Assembly (NCBI RefSeq): GCF_049686335.1
Contig: NZ_JBAVHX010000008.1
Span: 124,001-188,000, forward strand
DNA length: 64,000 nucleotides
Origin: Buttiauxella sp049686335
Lineage (GTDB): Bacteria > Pseudomonadota > Gammaproteobacteria > Enterobacterales > Enterobacteriaceae
Reading direction: 5' to 3'
Made by a program: the position numbers and the translations under genes. Under the pieces are notes generated by a model. The model made no database searches. It saw only the letters and a program-made list of their open reading frames with translations, and had not been told where the DNA came from. Positions 35,040-43,708 of this stretch are shown piece by piece. The first letter of the stretch is position 1. The number at the start of each line of letters is the position of its first letter.

Positions 35040-36329
35040 TTAACGCATTGCGCGTTTCAGGATACGGTTACCCTGACGCTCAAACTCAGCAGCCGTTTCT
35101 TCAACGGTTTTCTGGCCATAATCGATGTACTGCAAAGAGGTGCCAAACAGGGACACAATTTGCGGATCATCAAAGTACGGAGACGTTGACAGTTTATTTG
35201 GCAGAGATTGCGCCAGTTTCAGGCCCGCAACCGCTGGATCGGTATCTTTGATAACACCATCAGCAGTCAACTGAGTGACAGCGGCTTTGCTCAACGGAAC
35301 ACCACGCTCCAGACCCAACGCTTCCACGCCCACTTTCTCGTTCAGCAAGAAATTAATCAGCATGGCGGCTTCTTTCGGATGCTTAGTCGTTTTACTGATT
35401 GAGAACATTTGCGCTGGTTTGAAGAACAGACCGGCATCTGTTGCACCTGGCAGCATCGGGTAAGAACCCAGTTCCAGTTTTGCTGGTGGCTTCAGGTTGT
35501 CGGAGTACTTGTTGATAGTGGAGTTCCACATGTAAGTACCGGCCCACTCGCCCTCAATCCACGGCTTCATCTCATACATGTTGCTCTTACCAAATGACGC
35601 ATAGTATTTGGTGTCAGGCATCACGTGGCTGTCGATGAGTTTCTTGTACATACCGAAGAACTCAACCCACTGCTCTTTGCTGTAGCCGAACTGCTTTTTA
35701 GCGGTGTCGATTTCTGGAATATTGTATTTCTGCACCATGTAAGAGCGCAGCAAAGATAACGTATCCTGATGCTCTAACACCACTGGGAAGTACTGTTTGC
35801 CCAGTTTGGTTTCGAAGGTTTTACCCGCCGCCATCAGCTCATCCCATGTTTTCGGGTAAGCGATGCCTGCTTTTTTCCAGGTTTCGTCGTTGAAATAGAA
35901 CACGCGCGCGGTGACGGAAATCGGGATCCCGTTCAGCTTGCCGTCAACGGTGGTTGATTGCAGTTCTTTAGGATCAAACTGCGCTAAATTCAGCTCGTCT
36001 TTTACGGTGTTCAGATCGTAGAAGCCCGTGCCGGTTTTAGAGAAAATTGGCAGCCAGTTCCAGTTTGTTTGCATCACGTCCGGCTCAGTACCGCCCGCAA
36101 TCTGGGTGGTCAGACGGGACAGGTGACCGTCCCAACCGGTGTATTCAGATTTCACTTTAATATTTGGATGTTGTTTCTGGAACTCTTCAACTGCCTTCAG
36201 CGTCACCTGATGGCGTCCGTTGCCGCCCCACCAGGACATACGTAAATCAACATCATCCGCCGCAAATGCCGAGCCGGCAGCCATTCCTAAAGTAGAAGCA
36301 ATCAGGGTACTTAACAGCACTTTTTTCAT
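35040..36329 (-). CDS. togB: Oligogalacturonide-binding periplasmic protein TogB
   Basis: This 429-residue extracellular solute-binding protein of family 1 has a signal peptide (MKKVLLSTLIASTLGMAAGS, cleaved after AFA). The mature protein begins ADDVDLRMSWWGGNGRH. PNIKVKSEYTGWDGHLSRL and GGTEPDVMQTNWNWL fit TogB/sugar-binding proteins. It captures oligogalacturonides for the TogMN channel. It is last of the four transporter genes, 14 nt after togA. Confidence 0.92.
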   Translation of the reverse strand: MKKVLLSTLIASTLGMAAGSAFAADDVDLRMSWWGGNGRHQVTLKAVEEFQKQHPNIKVKSEYTGWDGHLSRLTTQIAGGTEPDVMQTNWNWLPIFSKTGTGFYDLNTVKDELNLAQFDPKELQSTTVDGKLNGIPISVTARVFYFNDETWKKAGIAYPKTWDELMAAGKTFETKLGKQYFPVVLEHQDTLSLLRSYMVQKYNIPEIDTAKKQFGYSKEQWVEFFGMYKKLIDSHVMPDTKYYASFGKSNMYEMKPWIEGEWAGTYMWNSTINKYSDNLKPPAKLELGSYPMLPGATDAGLFFKPAQMFSISKTTKHPKEAAMLINFLLNEKVGVEALGLERGVPLSKAAVTQLTADGVIKDTDPAVAGLKLAQSLPNKLSTSPYFDDPQIVSLFGTSLQYIDYGQKTVEETAAEFERQGNRILKRAMR

Positions 36330-36343
36330 TATGATAGATCCTG

Positions 36344-37471
36344 TTAGAGAGAGATGTTCTGTTCAGTTTTAGCGTCGAAAATATGACATTTTTCCATGTC
36401 AAACTTGAAATACACCTTACGGTGAAGACCCTTTTCAATCATCGGCTTAGCTTCATCGGAAGGGATGCGGCAGGTCATTTCGAAATCAGCTACTTTCAGG
36501 TAGATGAAGAACTCATGGCCCATGTTCTCCACACGCACCATTTCACCGCTGGAGTGGCTTTCAGCGAACGGTTCATCAGAGATTGAAATAAATTCAGGAC
36601 GGATGCCGAAGAAGATGTCCTGATCTTTGTATGCAGCACAAAGCTTCTGCTGGCGCTCGTTTAATGCCAGGGTGTCGTGACCGACACTAATCTGCAGACG
36701 GCCCTCTTTCTCAATCAGCTTGCTCGGACGAATATTCATTTCTGGCGCGCCGATGAAGCCTGCCACAAACATATTTTTCGGGTAGTGATAGAGGTTATCT
36801 GGTGTATCTACCTGCATGATATGACCCAATTTCATCACACAGATTCGGTCACCCATGGTCATCGCTTCGGTCTGATCGTGGGTTACATACACGGTCGTTG
36901 CCGGTTTGCCGCTCTTCTTGAGTTGCTTATGCAGGTCAGAGATACGAATACGCATCGAGGCACGCAGTTTGGCATCAAGGTTCGACAGTGGTTCGTCAAA
37001 TAAGAACACATCAGGTTTTTTCACAATCGCACGGCCTACAGCCACACGTTGTGCCTGGCCACCCGATAGCTGGCGCGGCAGCCTGTCCATCAGCTCATCG
37101 AGCTCAAGGATTTTCGCGGCTTCATTCACCTGGGACTCGATCTGCTGTTTTGGCAGCTTGCTCAGTTTCAGGCCGAACGCCAGGTTCTCACGCACCGTCA
37201 TGTGCGGATACAGCGCGTAGTTCTGGAACACCATCGCAATGCCGCGAGATTTAGGTGCCAGGTTGTTGACCACACGCTCACCAATGCGGACTTCACCGCC
37301 GCTGATGGTTTCGAGACCCGCCAGCATACGCAGGGTGGTTGATTTCGCGCAGCCAGATGGGCCGACGATAACCATAAACTCACCGTCTTCAATTTTCAGG
37401 TCGATACCATGAACCGCCTGGAAGCCGTTGGAGTAAACTTTTTGCAATTTGTTGAAAATAACTTCAGCCAT
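36344..37471 (-). CDS. togA: Oligogalacturonide ABC transporter ATPase TogA
   Basis: This 375-residue ATPase of the MalK/UgpC type has a Walker A VGPSGCAKSTT, with Ala where most relatives have Gly. It also has a Q-loop FQNYALYPHM, the signature LSGGQAQRVAVGRA, Walker B VFLFDEPLSNLDA and the switch His in VTHDQTEAM, and a C-terminal OB-type regulatory domain. It drives import of oligogalacturonides with TogM, TogN and TogB. It lies 13 nt downstream of togN. Confidence 0.93.
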   Translation of the reverse strand: MAEVIFNKLQKVYSNGFQAVHGIDLKIEDGEFMVIVGPSGCAKSTTLRMLAGLETISGGEVRIGERVVNNLAPKSRGIAMVFQNYALYPHMTVRENLAFGLKLSKLPKQQIESQVNEAAKILELDELMDRLPRQLSGGQAQRVAVGRAIVKKPDVFLFDEPLSNLDAKLRASMRIRISDLHKQLKKSGKPATTVYVTHDQTEAMTMGDRICVMKLGHIMQVDTPDNLYHYPKNMFVAGFIGAPEMNIRPSKLIEKEGRLQISVGHDTLALNERQQKLCAAYKDQDIFFGIRPEFISISDEPFAESHSSGEMVRVENMGHEFFIYLKVADFEMTCRIPSDEAKPMIEKGLHRKVYFKFDMEKCHIFDAKTEQNISL

Positions 37472-37484
37472 GATATTCCCTCAC

Positions 37485-38399
37485 TTAACCTTTAATTCCG
37501 CTGCTGGTCACGCCTTGTACGAAGTAGCGTTGAGCCAGGAAGAAGATGATGATCGATGGCAGAATGGAGATGCTCGCCATTGCCAGAATTTCGTTCCATG
37601 GTGCGCCTTCAGTCACGTCGATAGACATTTTGAGCGCCAGTGCAATTGGGTATTTGTCTACGCTGTACACATAAATCAGCGGCCCGATAAAGTCGTTCAT
37701 TGACCACATGAACTGGAACAGGGCGACGGAGATAATGGCCGGTTTCAGAATCGGCACTACCACATACCAGAGCACCTGGAAGGAGTTGCAGCCATCAATT
37801 TGCGCGGCTTCTTCCATATCGCGTGGCACACCACGCAGGAACTGGATCAACATGAAGACAAAGAACCCCTGGGTTGCGAACGCCATTGGCAGCCACAGCG
37901 GCAGATAGCTATTCAACATGCCCATTTCACGGAACATCAGGTATTGCGGGATTAACAGCACGGTGCTTGGCAGCAGCATGGTGGTAATCAGAGTCGCGAA
38001 CCAAAACTTCTTGAACGGGATTTCGAAACGGGCGAAGCCGTAAGCGACAATCGTTGAAGAGATAATGGTCAGCAGAACTTTTGGAATCACATACTGCATG
38101 GTGTTCCACATGTAGTGACCAAAGGTGTACTCAGTACCGGTTTTCCAGCCATTGACGAAACCGTCGCTGGTTGGGTTAGACGGCCACAGACCCAGCGTGG
38201 TGAAGATCTCGTGGTTCGGTTTAAATGCCGCAGAGAACATCCACACCAACGGGTAGAGCATTAACAGACCGACAAATATCAGCACCACATAGCGGATGGT
38301 ACGGCTGATCTTTTCGCGACGTAATGTACGTGCGATTTCTTGCTCGGCCAGATCCGTCTGGCTTGGTGAACCGAGCTGGTTAGTTGGAATATCAGCCAT
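37485..38399 (-). CDS. togN: Oligogalacturonide ABC transporter permease TogN
   Basis: The start is ATG 38399, overlapping the togM stop by 8 nt, which gives 304 residues; the frame runs further upstream only as an overlap with togM. It has six predicted membrane segments and the permease EAA loop (DMEEAAQIDGCNSFQVLWYV). It is the MalG-like partner of TogM. Confidence 0.93.
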   Translation of the reverse strand: MADIPTNQLGSPSQTDLAEQEIARTLRREKISRTIRYVVLIFVGLLMLYPLVWMFSAAFKPNHEIFTTLGLWPSNPTSDGFVNGWKTGTEYTFGHYMWNTMQYVIPKVLLTIISSTIVAYGFARFEIPFKKFWFATLITTMLLPSTVLLIPQYLMFREMGMLNSYLPLWLPMAFATQGFFVFMLIQFLRGVPRDMEEAAQIDGCNSFQVLWYVVVPILKPAIISVALFQFMWSMNDFIGPLIYVYSVDKYPIALALKMSIDVTEGAPWNEILAMASISILPSIIIFFLAQRYFVQGVTSSGIKG

Positions 38400-39282
38400 T
38401 TTTGCCTCCCTTATCTGCGGAGTAGAACACCCAGTATTTCGATGACTTAAAGGCGATGGAGGCAAAGACCGCCACGACCAGGAACAGAACCCACGCCAGC
38501 GCTGCGCCATAACCCATATCGAAGTATTTGAACGCGGTGTCGTAGATGTAGAGCGAGAACAAGTAGGTGTAATGAGTCGGGCCGCCGCCGGTGATGATGT
38601 ACGGTGCGGTAAACTCCTGGAACGCCTGCGTGGTCTGCATGATGAAGTTGAAGAAAATAACCGGTGTAATCAAAGGCACGGTCACTTTCATGAACATCTG
38701 CCATTTAGATGCACCGTCGATCATTGCCGCTTCATACTGTGATTGCGGAACGTTTTGCAGTGCAGCCAGGAAGATGACCATTGCAGAACCGAACTGCCAG
38801 ACACGCAGCAGCGTAACGGACATCAACGCCAGAGAAGGCTCGCCCAACCAGTTCACTGGATCTAAACCAAACACACCGATAAAGCTGTTTAGCAGACCAT
38901 CGATGGCAAACAGTGCACGCCATAACACTGCGATGGCGACTGAGCTGCCCAGAATAGATGGGATGTAATACGCAGTACGGAAGAAGCCGATACCGCGCAG
39001 TTTAAAGTTCAGAACAAATGCGATACCCAGTGCGAAAGCGAGTTTTAACGGGATAGTTAAAAACACGTACGCAAAAGTCACGCCCATGGATTTCCAGAAG
39101 AGTGAATCTTCGGTCAACATGTAGCGATAGTTTTCAATACCGGTGAACACCGGCGGGTTCATCAGATCGTACTCAGTAAAACTGAGGAAGAAAGATGAAA
39201 CAAATGGGAAGGCAGTAAAGATAAGCAACCCTATTATGTAGGGCGATATCCATGCCAATCCCAGCATTTTGTTTTCATTCAT
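38392..39282 (-). CDS. togM: Oligogalacturonide ABC transporter permease TogM
   Basis: This 296-residue protein starts MNENKMLGLAWISPYIIGLL. It has six membrane segments and an EAA loop (SQYEAAMIDGASKWQMFMKV). It is the MalF-like partner of TogN and first gene of the leftward togMNAB operon. Its upstream region contains KdgR-like and CRP-like sites. Confidence 0.93.
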   Translation of the reverse strand: MNENKMLGLAWISPYIIGLLIFTAFPFVSSFFLSFTEYDLMNPPVFTGIENYRYMLTEDSLFWKSMGVTFAYVFLTIPLKLAFALGIAFVLNFKLRGIGFFRTAYYIPSILGSSVAIAVLWRALFAIDGLLNSFIGVFGLDPVNWLGEPSLALMSVTLLRVWQFGSAMVIFLAALQNVPQSQYEAAMIDGASKWQMFMKVTVPLITPVIFFNFIMQTTQAFQEFTAPYIITGGGPTHYTYLFSLYIYDTAFKYFDMGYGAALAWVLFLVVAVFASIAFKSSKYWVFYSADKGGKNG

Positions 39283-39844
39283 ACATACCTACCTGGCGAT
39301 CAATGGTTTAAAAAATGTTTTTACAGAATTGTTCTTGAAACTCATTGCCACACCCGTGAATCAAATCGGATGGGTCGGAAAGCGGTGGGCGTATACATCA
39401 TGTTCAGTCCCTGATAATTGATTGATAATTAAACGTTAAACACTGCTGCCTGTTTCGGGTCTCTGCAGGGGAGTACAGATTTCATAAACATGCGAACCGT
39501 GGTTCCTGATTTGTAAAACAGCGTTTTAAATAATCTTATTACTATTTGTAACCGAGTCATTCTATTCATTACGGAAATGTGATCGAAGTCGAAACGCTGT
39601 TTTGGTTTTGTGAAATGGGCGAGGTTTTAAGCGATGGGCGAGACGAATGACATTTTACTTAAGGTTAAAAGGTAGGATTTGTTAGTTGTCTTTAAGAAAA
39701 TTCTTAGGAATAATGACGTTTCATTGAAGAGAATTACCTTTAATTACAAAGTTATAGGCTTGTTTTGGTGGTGTTACTTGCTTGTAAGAATATTCCTCGA
39801 AACATGTTGTTATTAGCGAAAACGACAGTCCAGAGGGAAATGCT
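39283..39844. promoter_or_regulatory. togM upstream regulatory region
   Basis: This AT-rich stretch holds two KdgR-like palindromes: TTGTAAAACAGCGTTTTAAA (39511-39530) and TCGAAACGCTGTTTTGGTT (39589-39607). A CRP-like half-site TGTGA with a weaker partner (39576-39595) overlaps the second. No conventional gene is seen. Confidence 0.5.
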
Positions 39845-39931
39845 ATGCAGTCTTCTCATGATTTAAAAACAAACCTGTTCCGCCTTCTCTTTCTGTCGGG
39901 TAAACGCTGTTTTTACTTCCCGCTGCGTTGA
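39845..39931 (+). CDS. Possible 28-residue small protein or leader peptide
   Basis: An ATG preceded by AGAGGGAAATGCT, a good ribosome-binding site, opens a 28-codon frame (MQSSHDLKTNLF...RCFYFPLR). It ends in a short hairpin (GCGTT-GAAGT-AACGC) followed by GAGTCTTTTT, which looks like a terminator. The fepE-like gene starts 44 nt after the stop. It might be a small membrane-associated protein or an attenuating leader for fepE; I do not recognise it. Confidence 0.35.
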   Translation: MQSSHDLKTNLFRLLFLSGKRCFYFPLR

Positions 39932-39975
39932 AGTAACGCGAGTCTTTTTGTTAATCATTTAAAAATTGGCCAGTT

Positions 39976-41091
39976 ATGTCTTCTAAAGAAATGAAAATTA
40001 ATGGTTTAGAAAGTGTCTCTCCATACCCGATTATGACACCGGGTAATAATGAGATTGATCTTCTGGACTTGTTCTTCACACTTTTTGCAGCAAGAAAACA
40101 GATAATTATTATCACGTTACTGTTTTCTCTATGTGGATTGGCCGTCAGTTTTCTGTTGCCACAAAAATGGACCAGCCAGGCGATTGTTACCCCACCTGAA
40201 ACTGAAGAGATTATTGGATTACATCGTGCGATGGTGAATCTGACTGTTCTTGGCGTAGAAACCAATCTCGATGCTGGTAGCTTGTATCATTCGTTTTTAG
40301 AGAAGTTTGAGTCGCAGGAACTTCGCGAACAATTTCTTGCTCAATCTCCTTATGTGCAGGCACTGGCGAAAAATAGCGATGTCGATAAGAGTGAATTATA
40401 TAAAGCCATCGTTAGCGTCTCGCAAAAATTCACGGCTATGGATAATAGTGACCCTAAAAAAACCAACAATTTACCTTATACCTCCTGGACTTTGAATTTT
40501 ACCGCGCCTGATGCCACTGATGCCCAACAAGTGCTGCAAAATTACATTAAGTTTATCGCCACTGAGGTGAATAAAGATCTCATTTCAAGCGTTAAAAATG
40601 CCCTTGAATTAAAAATAGCCTTTGAAAAAGACAAATTGGCATTAGATCGAAACAACCTGGAAAATCAACATAATATCAATATTGAACGGTTGGGTTACTC
40701 ATTACAGGTAGCCAATGCGGCGGGTCTAAAAAATCCGGTATACAGCAATGGACAGGCAGTAAAAGATGATCCTGATTACTCAGTTTCTCTCGGAGCAAAT
40801 GGGTTAACCGAAAAGCTCAAGATTGAAAAGTCGATTAAAGATGTGGCGCAGTTGAATGTCTCGGTGCAAAACCGTGAACACGTTCTTAGCGCATTAGAAG
40901 CGGTAAATTTGGGAAAGATTGATTTCACGCCTTACAAATTCCAGATGCAGCCTTCGTTACCGGTTAAAAAAGATGGTGTGGGTAAGGGCCTGATTATCGT
41001 GCTGGCTGCGTTGATTGGCTTGATCGTGTCGGCGGGAGCGGTGCTGATCCGTGGCGCTATGGCATCTCGTGTAGATATAAAAGAGATGTAA
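39976..41091 (+). CDS. fepE: FepE-like polysaccharide chain-length regulator (Wzz family)
   Basis: This 371-residue protein has the Wzz layout: membrane segment ~38-60, a long periplasmic helical part, and membrane segment ~338-362. Strong landmarks shared with E. coli FepE are NNEIDLLDL, PQKWTSQAIVTPPE, LPYTSWTLNFTAP, ANAAGLKNPVYSNGQAVKDD and PSLPVKKDGVGKG. FepE gives very long O-antigen chains. In E. coli the gene lies in the enterobactin region, so its place here between the tog operon and kdgF is unusual. There is no clear ribosome-binding site. Confidence 0.9.
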   Translation: MSSKEMKINGLESVSPYPIMTPGNNEIDLLDLFFTLFAARKQIIIITLLFSLCGLAVSFLLPQKWTSQAIVTPPETEEIIGLHRAMVNLTVLGVETNLDAGSLYHSFLEKFESQELREQFLAQSPYVQALAKNSDVDKSELYKAIVSVSQKFTAMDNSDPKKTNNLPYTSWTLNFTAPDATDAQQVLQNYIKFIATEVNKDLISSVKNALELKIAFEKDKLALDRNNLENQHNINIERLGYSLQVANAAGLKNPVYSNGQAVKDDPDYSVSLGANGLTEKLKIEKSIKDVAQLNVSVQNREHVLSALEAVNLGKIDFTPYKFQMQPSLPVKKDGVGKGLIIVLAALIGLIVSAGAVLIRGAMASRVDIKEM

Positions 41092-41110
41092 TTTAAGGTT
41101 TTCTGCTATT

Positions 41111-41147
41111 AACGGCCTCTTCCAAAACCAGGAAGAAGCCGTTTTTT
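41111..41147. terminator. Terminator between fepE and kdgF
   Basis: AACGGCCTCTTCC and GGAAGAAGCCGTT pair around an AAAACCA loop and are followed by TTTTTT. It serves fepE. Confidence 0.85.
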
Positions 41148-41150
41148 CGC

Positions 41151-41474
41151 TTACTTCAGGAAATCTTCACGCACTGGAGTGAAGGTATCCAGCAGTGTTC
41201 CCGCAGCAAGGCATACACAACCGTGCATCACGTGGGGTTCTTTATACAAGGTGTCGCCTGCGGTCACCCGGTGGGTTTCTTCACCGATAGTGAACTCAAA
41301 TTCGCCCGACAGCACATACGTTAACTGCTCATGAGGGTGATTATGCATCGGGCCGATGGCCCCTTTTTCAAAGTTAACCTGCACCGCCATCATTTTACCG
41401 TCGTGCGCCAGAATACGGCGGCTCACGCCCGCACCTAAATCTTCCAGATGAGTATCTTTAATAAAAGTGAACAT
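41151..41474 (-). CDS. kdgF: Pectin degradation cupin KdgF
   Basis: The start is taken as ATG 41474, which has AAAGGATC upstream and gives 107 residues; the longer frame to 41594 would run through a KdgR box. It is a single cupin domain with the metal-binding pattern GPMHNHPHEQLTYVLSGEFE and later EPHVMHG. Its start (MFTFIKDTHLEDLGAGVSRR) and end (DTFTPVREDFL) resemble KdgF of Dickeya and Yersinia. KdgF speeds conversion of unsaturated galacturonate to 5-keto-4-deoxyuronate, the product of Ogl action, so it completes the local pathway. Confidence 0.9.
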   Translation of the reverse strand: MFTFIKDTHLEDLGAGVSRRILAHDGKMMAVQVNFEKGAIGPMHNHPHEQLTYVLSGEFEFTIGEETHRVTAGDTLYKEPHVMHGCVCLAAGTLLDTFTPVREDFLK

Positions 41475-41490
41475 TTCTTGATCCTTTGTT

Positions 41491-41512
41491 ATGTGAAACA
41501 TCGTTTCATTTA
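41491..41512. promoter_or_regulatory. KdgR operator of kdgF
   Basis: GTGAAACATCGTTTCATTT is one of the best KdgR matches in the window, 17 nt upstream of the kdgF start. Confidence 0.75.
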
Positions 41513-41639
41513 AATAATCGTATCCTGAAATATGCCTTTGCGATAGTTCGTGCCGGAGTTTTGTAATGCTGATCACGCTTTCGTTTTTCGACATCTCTCT
41601 GATATAACCATTGAAATGAAATTAATCCGGTAACGCGTA

Positions 41640-42335
41640 ATGAAAACAATTGGCCTGCTAGGTGGGATGAGTTGGGAATCGACCATTCCCTATTATCGTT
41701 TGATTAATGAAGGGATTAAGCAGCGATTAGGTGGATTACATTCGGCAAAAATCGTGCTGCACAGCGTCGACTTCCATGAGATAGAAGCTTGTCAGGCCAG
41801 TGGTGAATGGGATTTAGCCGGCGATATGCTGGCGCAAGCGGCGCTCGGCCTGCAAAAAGCGGGTGCTGAAGGCATCGTACTGTGTACCAACACGATGCAC
41901 AAAGTGGCGCATCACATTGAGTCACGTTGCTCGCTGCCGTTCTTACATATCGCTGATGCGACGGGGCGCGCTATCACCGCGCAAAAGGTACAGCGCGTCG
42001 CACTGCTGGGTACGCGTTACACCATGGAGCAGGATTTCTACCGCGGTCGCCTGAATGCCGAATTCGCCATTGAATCGTTAATCCCGGACCAGGAACAGCG
42101 TTTGCGGATTAACCAGATTATCTTCGAAGAACTGTGCCTCGGGAAAATCACCGCCGAGTCTAAGCACTATTATCAGCAGGTGATTGAGCAATTGCAGGGA
42201 CAGGGCGCGCAGGGGGTGATTTTTGGTTGTACGGAAATCGGCTTGCTGCTCAATCAACAAGATTGTCCGCTTCCGGTCTTTGATACTGCGGCAATTCATG
42301 CCGCCGATGCAGTAAATTTCATGTTGGAAGAGTAG
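41640..42335 (+). CDS. ygeA: Broad-specificity amino acid racemase YgeA
   Basis: This 231-residue Asp/Glu racemase-family protein has the two catalytic cysteines in VLCTNTMHK (~83) and IFGCTEIGLL (~197), and an N-terminal GLLGGMSWESTIPYY. In E. coli YgeA racemises several amino acids, with homoserine preferred. It sits next to lysR as in E. coli, marking the return to backbone. Confidence 0.93.
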   Translation: MKTIGLLGGMSWESTIPYYRLINEGIKQRLGGLHSAKIVLHSVDFHEIEACQASGEWDLAGDMLAQAALGLQKAGAEGIVLCTNTMHKVAHHIESRCSLPFLHIADATGRAITAQKVQRVALLGTRYTMEQDFYRGRLNAEFAIESLIPDQEQRLRINQIIFEELCLGKITAESKHYYQQVIEQLQGQGAQGVIFGCTEIGLLLNQQDCPLPVFDTAAIHAADAVNFMLEE

Positions 42336-42393
42336 TCTTTTTTTTATTTTAAAGTTCAAATAGTTAATCGATAAAACAGAGTATCCTTAGCGC

Positions 42394-42419
42394 ACGCCGG
42401 GTCACCCCCGGCGTTTTTT
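42394..42419 (+). terminator. Terminator of ygeA
   Basis: CGCCGGG and CCCGGCG pair around a 5-nt loop, followed by six T. Confidence 0.88.
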
Positions 42420-42543
42420 GTGTTATTAATTTGTTAAGCAGCGCACAGTTTTTCAAACAAGCTGCACCTCTGACATCCCCGTAATCTGGCGGTTGAGCGG
42501 CGCTCTCCCGCCTTTTGTTATTTCTGCAACCTGGAGTCATTCC

Positions 42544-43707
42544 ATGCCTGTTTCCTTACTCGCGCTGGCGATGAGTGCGTTTGCCATCGGCACGACGGAG
42601 TTCGTTATTATGGGCCTGCTGCCCGATGTGGCGGGGGATCTGGCGATTTCTATTCCCTCGGCGGGTTGGCTGATTAGCGGCTACGCACTCGGGGTGGCAA
42701 TCGGCGCACCGATCATGGCGTTACTGACGGCACGACTGCCGCGCAAACTTTCTCTGATACTGCTGATGGTGATTTTTATCATCGGAAACATCCTGTGTGC
42801 GCTGGCGCTGAATTACCAATTCCTGATGCTGGCTCGCATTATTACGGCGCTGTGCCACGGTGCATTCTTCGGTATTGGTGCGGTGGTGGCCGCAAGTCTG
42901 GTCGCGCCAAATCGCAAAGCGTCGGCGGTGGCGTTGATGTTCACCGGCCTGACATTAGCCAATGTATTGGGCGTGCCGATTGGCACCTGGTTTGGGCAGA
43001 TGTATGGCTGGCGCTCGACCTTCTGGGGCGTGGCGATCATCGGTGTGGTGGCGTTCGTGGCGTTGATTGTCAGCTTACCTTCGCAAAAAGAGGAGACGCC
43101 TACAGACCTGAAACGCGAAGTCAGCGCACTGGCCAATGGCAAATTGTGGCTCTCTCTTTCTATGACCGTGTTTTTTGCCGCCGCGATGTTTGCCCTGTTT
43201 AGTTATATTGCACCGATGCTGCTACAGGTCACGGGAGTGACGCATCAGGGCGTGAGCTGGACGCTGTTCCTGATTGGCGCGGGTTTAACGGTGGGGAATA
43301 TTCTCGGTGGGCGTCTGGCCGACTGGCGCGTTTCTTTCAGTTTGATCCTGAGTTTTAGCCTGATAGCACTCTTCTCGTTGCTGTTCCGCTGGACCAGCCA
43401 TGGTATGTGGCTTGCGGAAATCACGCTGTTTCTCTGGGCGATGGCGGCATTTGCCACCGTTCCTGCCCTGCAAATCAACGTTGTGCTTCACGGCAAAGAT
43501 GCGCCGAATCTGGTCTCCACGCTCAACATTGCCGCTTTTAATGTTGGTAATGCGTTAGGCGCGTGGGTGGGGGGCGCAGTCATAGCCCACGGATACGGCC
43601 TCACCGCCGTTCCGGTAGCGGCGGCAGGGCTTGCCGTTATCGGGCTGATTATTTGCCTGATTAACTTCAGTAATGGCACCGGGCATCAACAACCTGCGAC
43701 CGAATAA
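42544..43707 (+). CDS. MFS exporter, DHA1 family (YdhP/AraJ-like)
   Basis: The start is ATG 42544 with CTGGAG upstream, giving 387 residues; the frame extends to 42493 without support. Twelve membrane segments are predicted. FAIGTTEFVIMGLLPDVA, the loop RLPRKLSL and LARIITALCHGAFFGIG are typical of the YdhP/AraJ branch of drug:H+ antiporters. The substrate is unknown. It converges on lysR with one base between the stops. Confidence 0.88.
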   Translation: MPVSLLALAMSAFAIGTTEFVIMGLLPDVAGDLAISIPSAGWLISGYALGVAIGAPIMALLTARLPRKLSLILLMVIFIIGNILCALALNYQFLMLARIITALCHGAFFGIGAVVAASLVAPNRKASAVALMFTGLTLANVLGVPIGTWFGQMYGWRSTFWGVAIIGVVAFVALIVSLPSQKEETPTDLKREVSALANGKLWLSLSMTVFFAAAMFALFSYIAPMLLQVTGVTHQGVSWTLFLIGAGLTVGNILGGRLADWRVSFSLILSFSLIALFSLLFRWTSHGMWLAEITLFLWAMAAFATVPALQINVVLHGKDAPNLVSTLNIAAFNVGNALGAWVGGAVIAHGYGLTAVPVAAAGLAVIGLIICLINFSNGTGHQQPATE

Positions 43708-43708
43708 T

